NCBI GenBank assembly: GCA_937957915.1
Contig: CALGNZ010000133.1
Location: forward strand, 1-42,953
From: an uncultured Granulosicoccaceae bacterium
GTDB taxonomy: Bacteria > Pseudomonadota > Gammaproteobacteria > Granulosicoccales > Granulosicoccaceae
Length of the DNA: 42,953 nt
Direction of reading: 5' to 3'
Below, piece by piece: positions 40,957 through 42,953 of the stretch. Both the position numbers and the translations under genes were made by a program. Every line of letters starts with the position of its first letter. Position 1 is the first letter of the stretch. The notes under the pieces are model-generated. The model made no database searches. It worked only from the letters and a program-made list of their open reading frames with translations, and was not told the DNA's origin.

Positions 40957-42953
40957 ATGTTACTTAATACCAGACCTGCTTTGAATAAAGTGAGTCGTGC
41001 GCTGCCGCGTGTGGGGCTTGTGGGTGTTGCGGTGATTTGTTTGGTCGTAGCACTATATCTGGTATGGAGTGGCGTTCGATCGAGCCAGGACCAAATCCGT
41101 GCGGCACAAAGCCAGGACGGTCAGCAAACTAATCTTGTTCAGCTGGTTTCATCGATAGACCTGAATCATCACCGGTTTCTCAGAGCGTCGAGTCAGTTCG
41201 TCAATGGCTCCGGTCTGGTGACTCGAGAAGAGACTCGTTGGAGACTGCAGCACTACGCCTCACGATTCGCCGAGTTGCGTCCGCACCTGGATTTGATACA
41301 AAGCGAGACAGAGGCTCTGTCTGCGGATGAGGGTGAAGACGTTTCTCAGGCTGATGATATCGCGGTAGCCAAAAATCAACGGGTCATTTACACAATCAGG
41401 GAAATTCTCAGGGACGGTGAGGCAACTCTCAACTATGTAGATTCACTAATAGACTGGTTAAGGCCGGGTGATTCGAACGGGTACAACAATATATTGAGCA
41501 TCATGGATTTGCTTGGTGACGATATCACTGCTTTGGAGATGGCAGCACAGCAAAGAAGGCAGCTGCTCGATGAACAGGCGATTGAGAACAAGGCGTTGCT
41601 GGCTTCCAGATTAGCAACCGCGAAATCGAGCATGGGCATCGGTTTGTTAATGTTGTTTACCCTTGGTTTTTTCTTCGTTCGCCATCGTCACATTGCGGCG
41701 AAAATTTTACGTCGATCGAATGAAAAGCTGCAACGTCAAATTGAAGCTTCCCGCAAGCTGACAGAGGAATTACACTACAGGGCAACGCATGATGCATTGA
41801 GTGGTCTGTCTAATCGGTCCGGGTTTACTTCACAGTTGCAGGAAATGCTGGGTCAGGGATCCGGGGCTCATGGCCTGTGTTTTATCGATCTCGATATGTT
41901 TAAGATCGTTAATGATACCAGCGGACATGCGGCCGGGGACCAGCTGATTATAGAAGTGGCTGAGTTAATCGAGAAACAGTCTCCCGATGGCTCGCTGGTT
42001 GCCAGATTTGGTGGCGATGAGTTTCTTGTGCTGGTCAGGGATTGCGAAAAGGCTGAGTTTGAGCAGGCGATGACAAGCTGTTGTGATGCATTGCGTGCGC
42101 TGACCTTTCAATTTGAAGGACGCAGGTTTTCCATTAGTGGCAGTTTTGGGGCTATGCATTTCGATGCGAGCAAGTACGATATGGACACACTAATGAGTAT
42201 TGTTGACTCTGCCTGCTATGAGGCCAAGAATGAGGGTGGCGGCCGCATTATCTTCAGGTCCGGTGCTACAAGCTCACCGGGGTCCAGACGCGAAGATCAT
42301 GTCTGGGTAAATCGTATCCAGTCTGCACTCGAGAATGACCGCTTCTGTTTGTACTACCAACCAATCGCACGGATAGAAAAAACGAATGGCAAACCCGTCC
42401 ACAGTTGGGAAGTGCTGTTGCGGATGATTGATGAGAACGGTGAGATTACAGCCCCGGGCAAATTCCTCGATATTGCCGAGCAATACTCGCTGGCGCCCAG
42501 AATTGACAGCTGGGTTATTAACAAAACGTTTGCCTGGCTGGCGAGCAAAGGGGGGAAAGTTGAAGAGGTCGATTGTATCAACATCAATCTGTCTGGAAGA
42601 TCGATTGGCAACCTCGATCTGCTTGAATTGATCCGACAGCGCGCCGCTGAATTCGACGGCGACTTGTCAATTATTTGCTTTGAGATTACTGAAACTGCGA
42701 TTGTTGGCGACAATGCCAGAGAGTTTCTATTGAATTTGAAGGCGCTTGGTTTCCGCATTGCACTCGATGATTTTGGCAGCGGGTTCTCGTCGTTCGGGTA
42801 TCTGGAATCACTCCCTGTCGACTACATAAAAATCGATGGTATTTTTGTCCGCGACATCGATAGCAACCCCACCCACCAGGAATTCGTCAAGGCGATAAAT
42901 GCTGTTGGCAAAGCGATGGAGAAGCTCACCGTTGCCGAGTTTGTTGAAAACGG
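40957..42953 (+). CDS. Membrane GGDEF/EAL cyclic-di-GMP enzyme (3' end outside window)
   Basis: At least 665 residues, running off the right edge. Helices at about 18-37 and 226-244 enclose a 190-residue periplasmic sensor of unknown type. The GGDEF domain (about 265-430) has an intact active site, ARFGGDEFLVL with GGDEF at 352-356. The RxxD inhibitory site is absent (PDGS at its position). The EAL domain begins near 465: EVL at 485-487 is an accepted variant, and NINLS, FEITET, DDFGSGFSSFGYLESLP and IKIDG are conserved, so phosphodiesterase activity is plausible. AGG precedes the ATG weakly. It could make or break cyclic di-GMP depending on the sensed signal. Confidence 0.9.
   Translation, partial: MLLNTRPALNKVSRALPRVGLVGVAVICLVVALYLVWSGVRSSQDQIRAAQSQDGQQTNLVQLVSSIDLNHHRFLRASSQFVNGSGLVTREETRWRLQHYASRFAELRPHLDLIQSETEALSADEGEDVSQADDIAVAKNQRVIYTIREILRDGEATLNYVDSLIDWLRPGDSNGYNNILSIMDLLGDDITALEMAAQQRRQLLDEQAIENKALLASRLATAKSSMGIGLLMLFTLGFFFVRHRHIAAKILRRSNEKLQRQIEASRKLTEELHYRATHDALSGLSNRSGFTSQLQEMLGQGSGAHGLCFIDLDMFKIVNDTSGHAAGDQLIIEVAELIEKQSPDGSLVARFGGDEFLVLVRDCEKAEFEQAMTSCCDALRALTFQFEGRRFSISGSFGAMHFDASKYDMDTLMSIVDSACYEAKNEGGGRIIFRSGATSSPGSRREDHVWVNRIQSALENDRFCLYYQPIARIEKTNGKPVHSWEVLLRMIDENGEITAPGKFLDIAEQYSLAPRIDSWVINKTFAWLASKGGKVEEVDCININLSGRSIGNLDLLELIRQRAAEFDGDLSIICFEITETAIVGDNAREFLLNLKALGFRIALDDFGSGFSSFGYLESLPVDYIKIDGIFVRDIDSNPTHQEFVKAINAVGKAMEKLTVAEFVEN

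Noticed and set aside
40863-40967. 34-codon TTG-started frame before the GGDEF/EAL gene
   Set aside because: It overlaps the next start in another frame and has no conserved-looking content.
1-42953. tRNA, rRNA, CRISPR, prophage or insertion sequence
   Set aside because: No cloverleaf-like sequence, regularly spaced repeats, transposase or phage structural genes were seen on reading both strands.

Overview
This 43-kb window is bacterial chromosome: about 35 genes, closely packed on both strands, with no tRNA, rRNA, phage, IS element or CRISPR array. CsrA, a cobaltochelatase CobT-like protein, AMP nucleosidase, a cyanide-insensitive-type bd oxidase, many sensor kinases and a GGDEF/EAL protein point to a gammaproteobacterium. 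A sulfonate (dihydroxypropanesulfonate/sulfopyruvate) operon and several small-nitrogen-compound genes suggest a marine or algal-associated habitat. The genus is not resolved by reading alone.

Left third (1-9049). After the tail of a sugar-type ABC ATPase comes one tightly coupled plus-strand operon: a Tat-exported amide/urea-type binding protein, two LivG/LivF-like ATPases, a LivH permease, a LivM permease, an N,N-dimethylformamidase (DMFase)-type large subunit and a LuxR-type regulator. The most striking point is that the LivM reading frame runs without a stop into a complete DMFase small subunit. A perfect Shine-Dalgarno and ATG lie at the junction. The operon therefore appears to couple uptake of a small amide to its hydrolysis, with the enzyme possibly tethered to the permease.

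Signalling block (9050-13348): csrA, an OmpR-type regulator, a convergent CheY-like single-domain regulator, and a periplasmic solute-binding protein followed by a membrane histidine kinase.

Mixed block (13374-25957): an acyl-CoA ligase; a lipoprotein gene with two in-frame 15-bp tandem arrays; two unrecognised, cysteine-rich genes in one operon; a GFA-type protein; an L-2-aminothiazoline-4-carboxylate hydrolase-like protein; an MPPED-type phosphoesterase; a small outer-membrane barrel; AMP nucleosidase with a WYL regulator; an EamA exporter whose 3' end runs into a dispersed repeat; and a YehS (DUF1456) protein.

Right third (25958-42953): a BaeSR-like two-component pair followed by a secreted EF-hand protein; a CvfB-like S1 protein; a comE/comD/hpsN sulfonate operon divergent from a LacI-type regulator, with a textbook LacI-family operator between them; cydAB preceded by an 18-bp perfect palindrome; a second EamA exporter beside a second copy of the dispersed repeat; an orphan CobT-like VWA protein; and a GGDEF/EAL protein that runs off the right edge.
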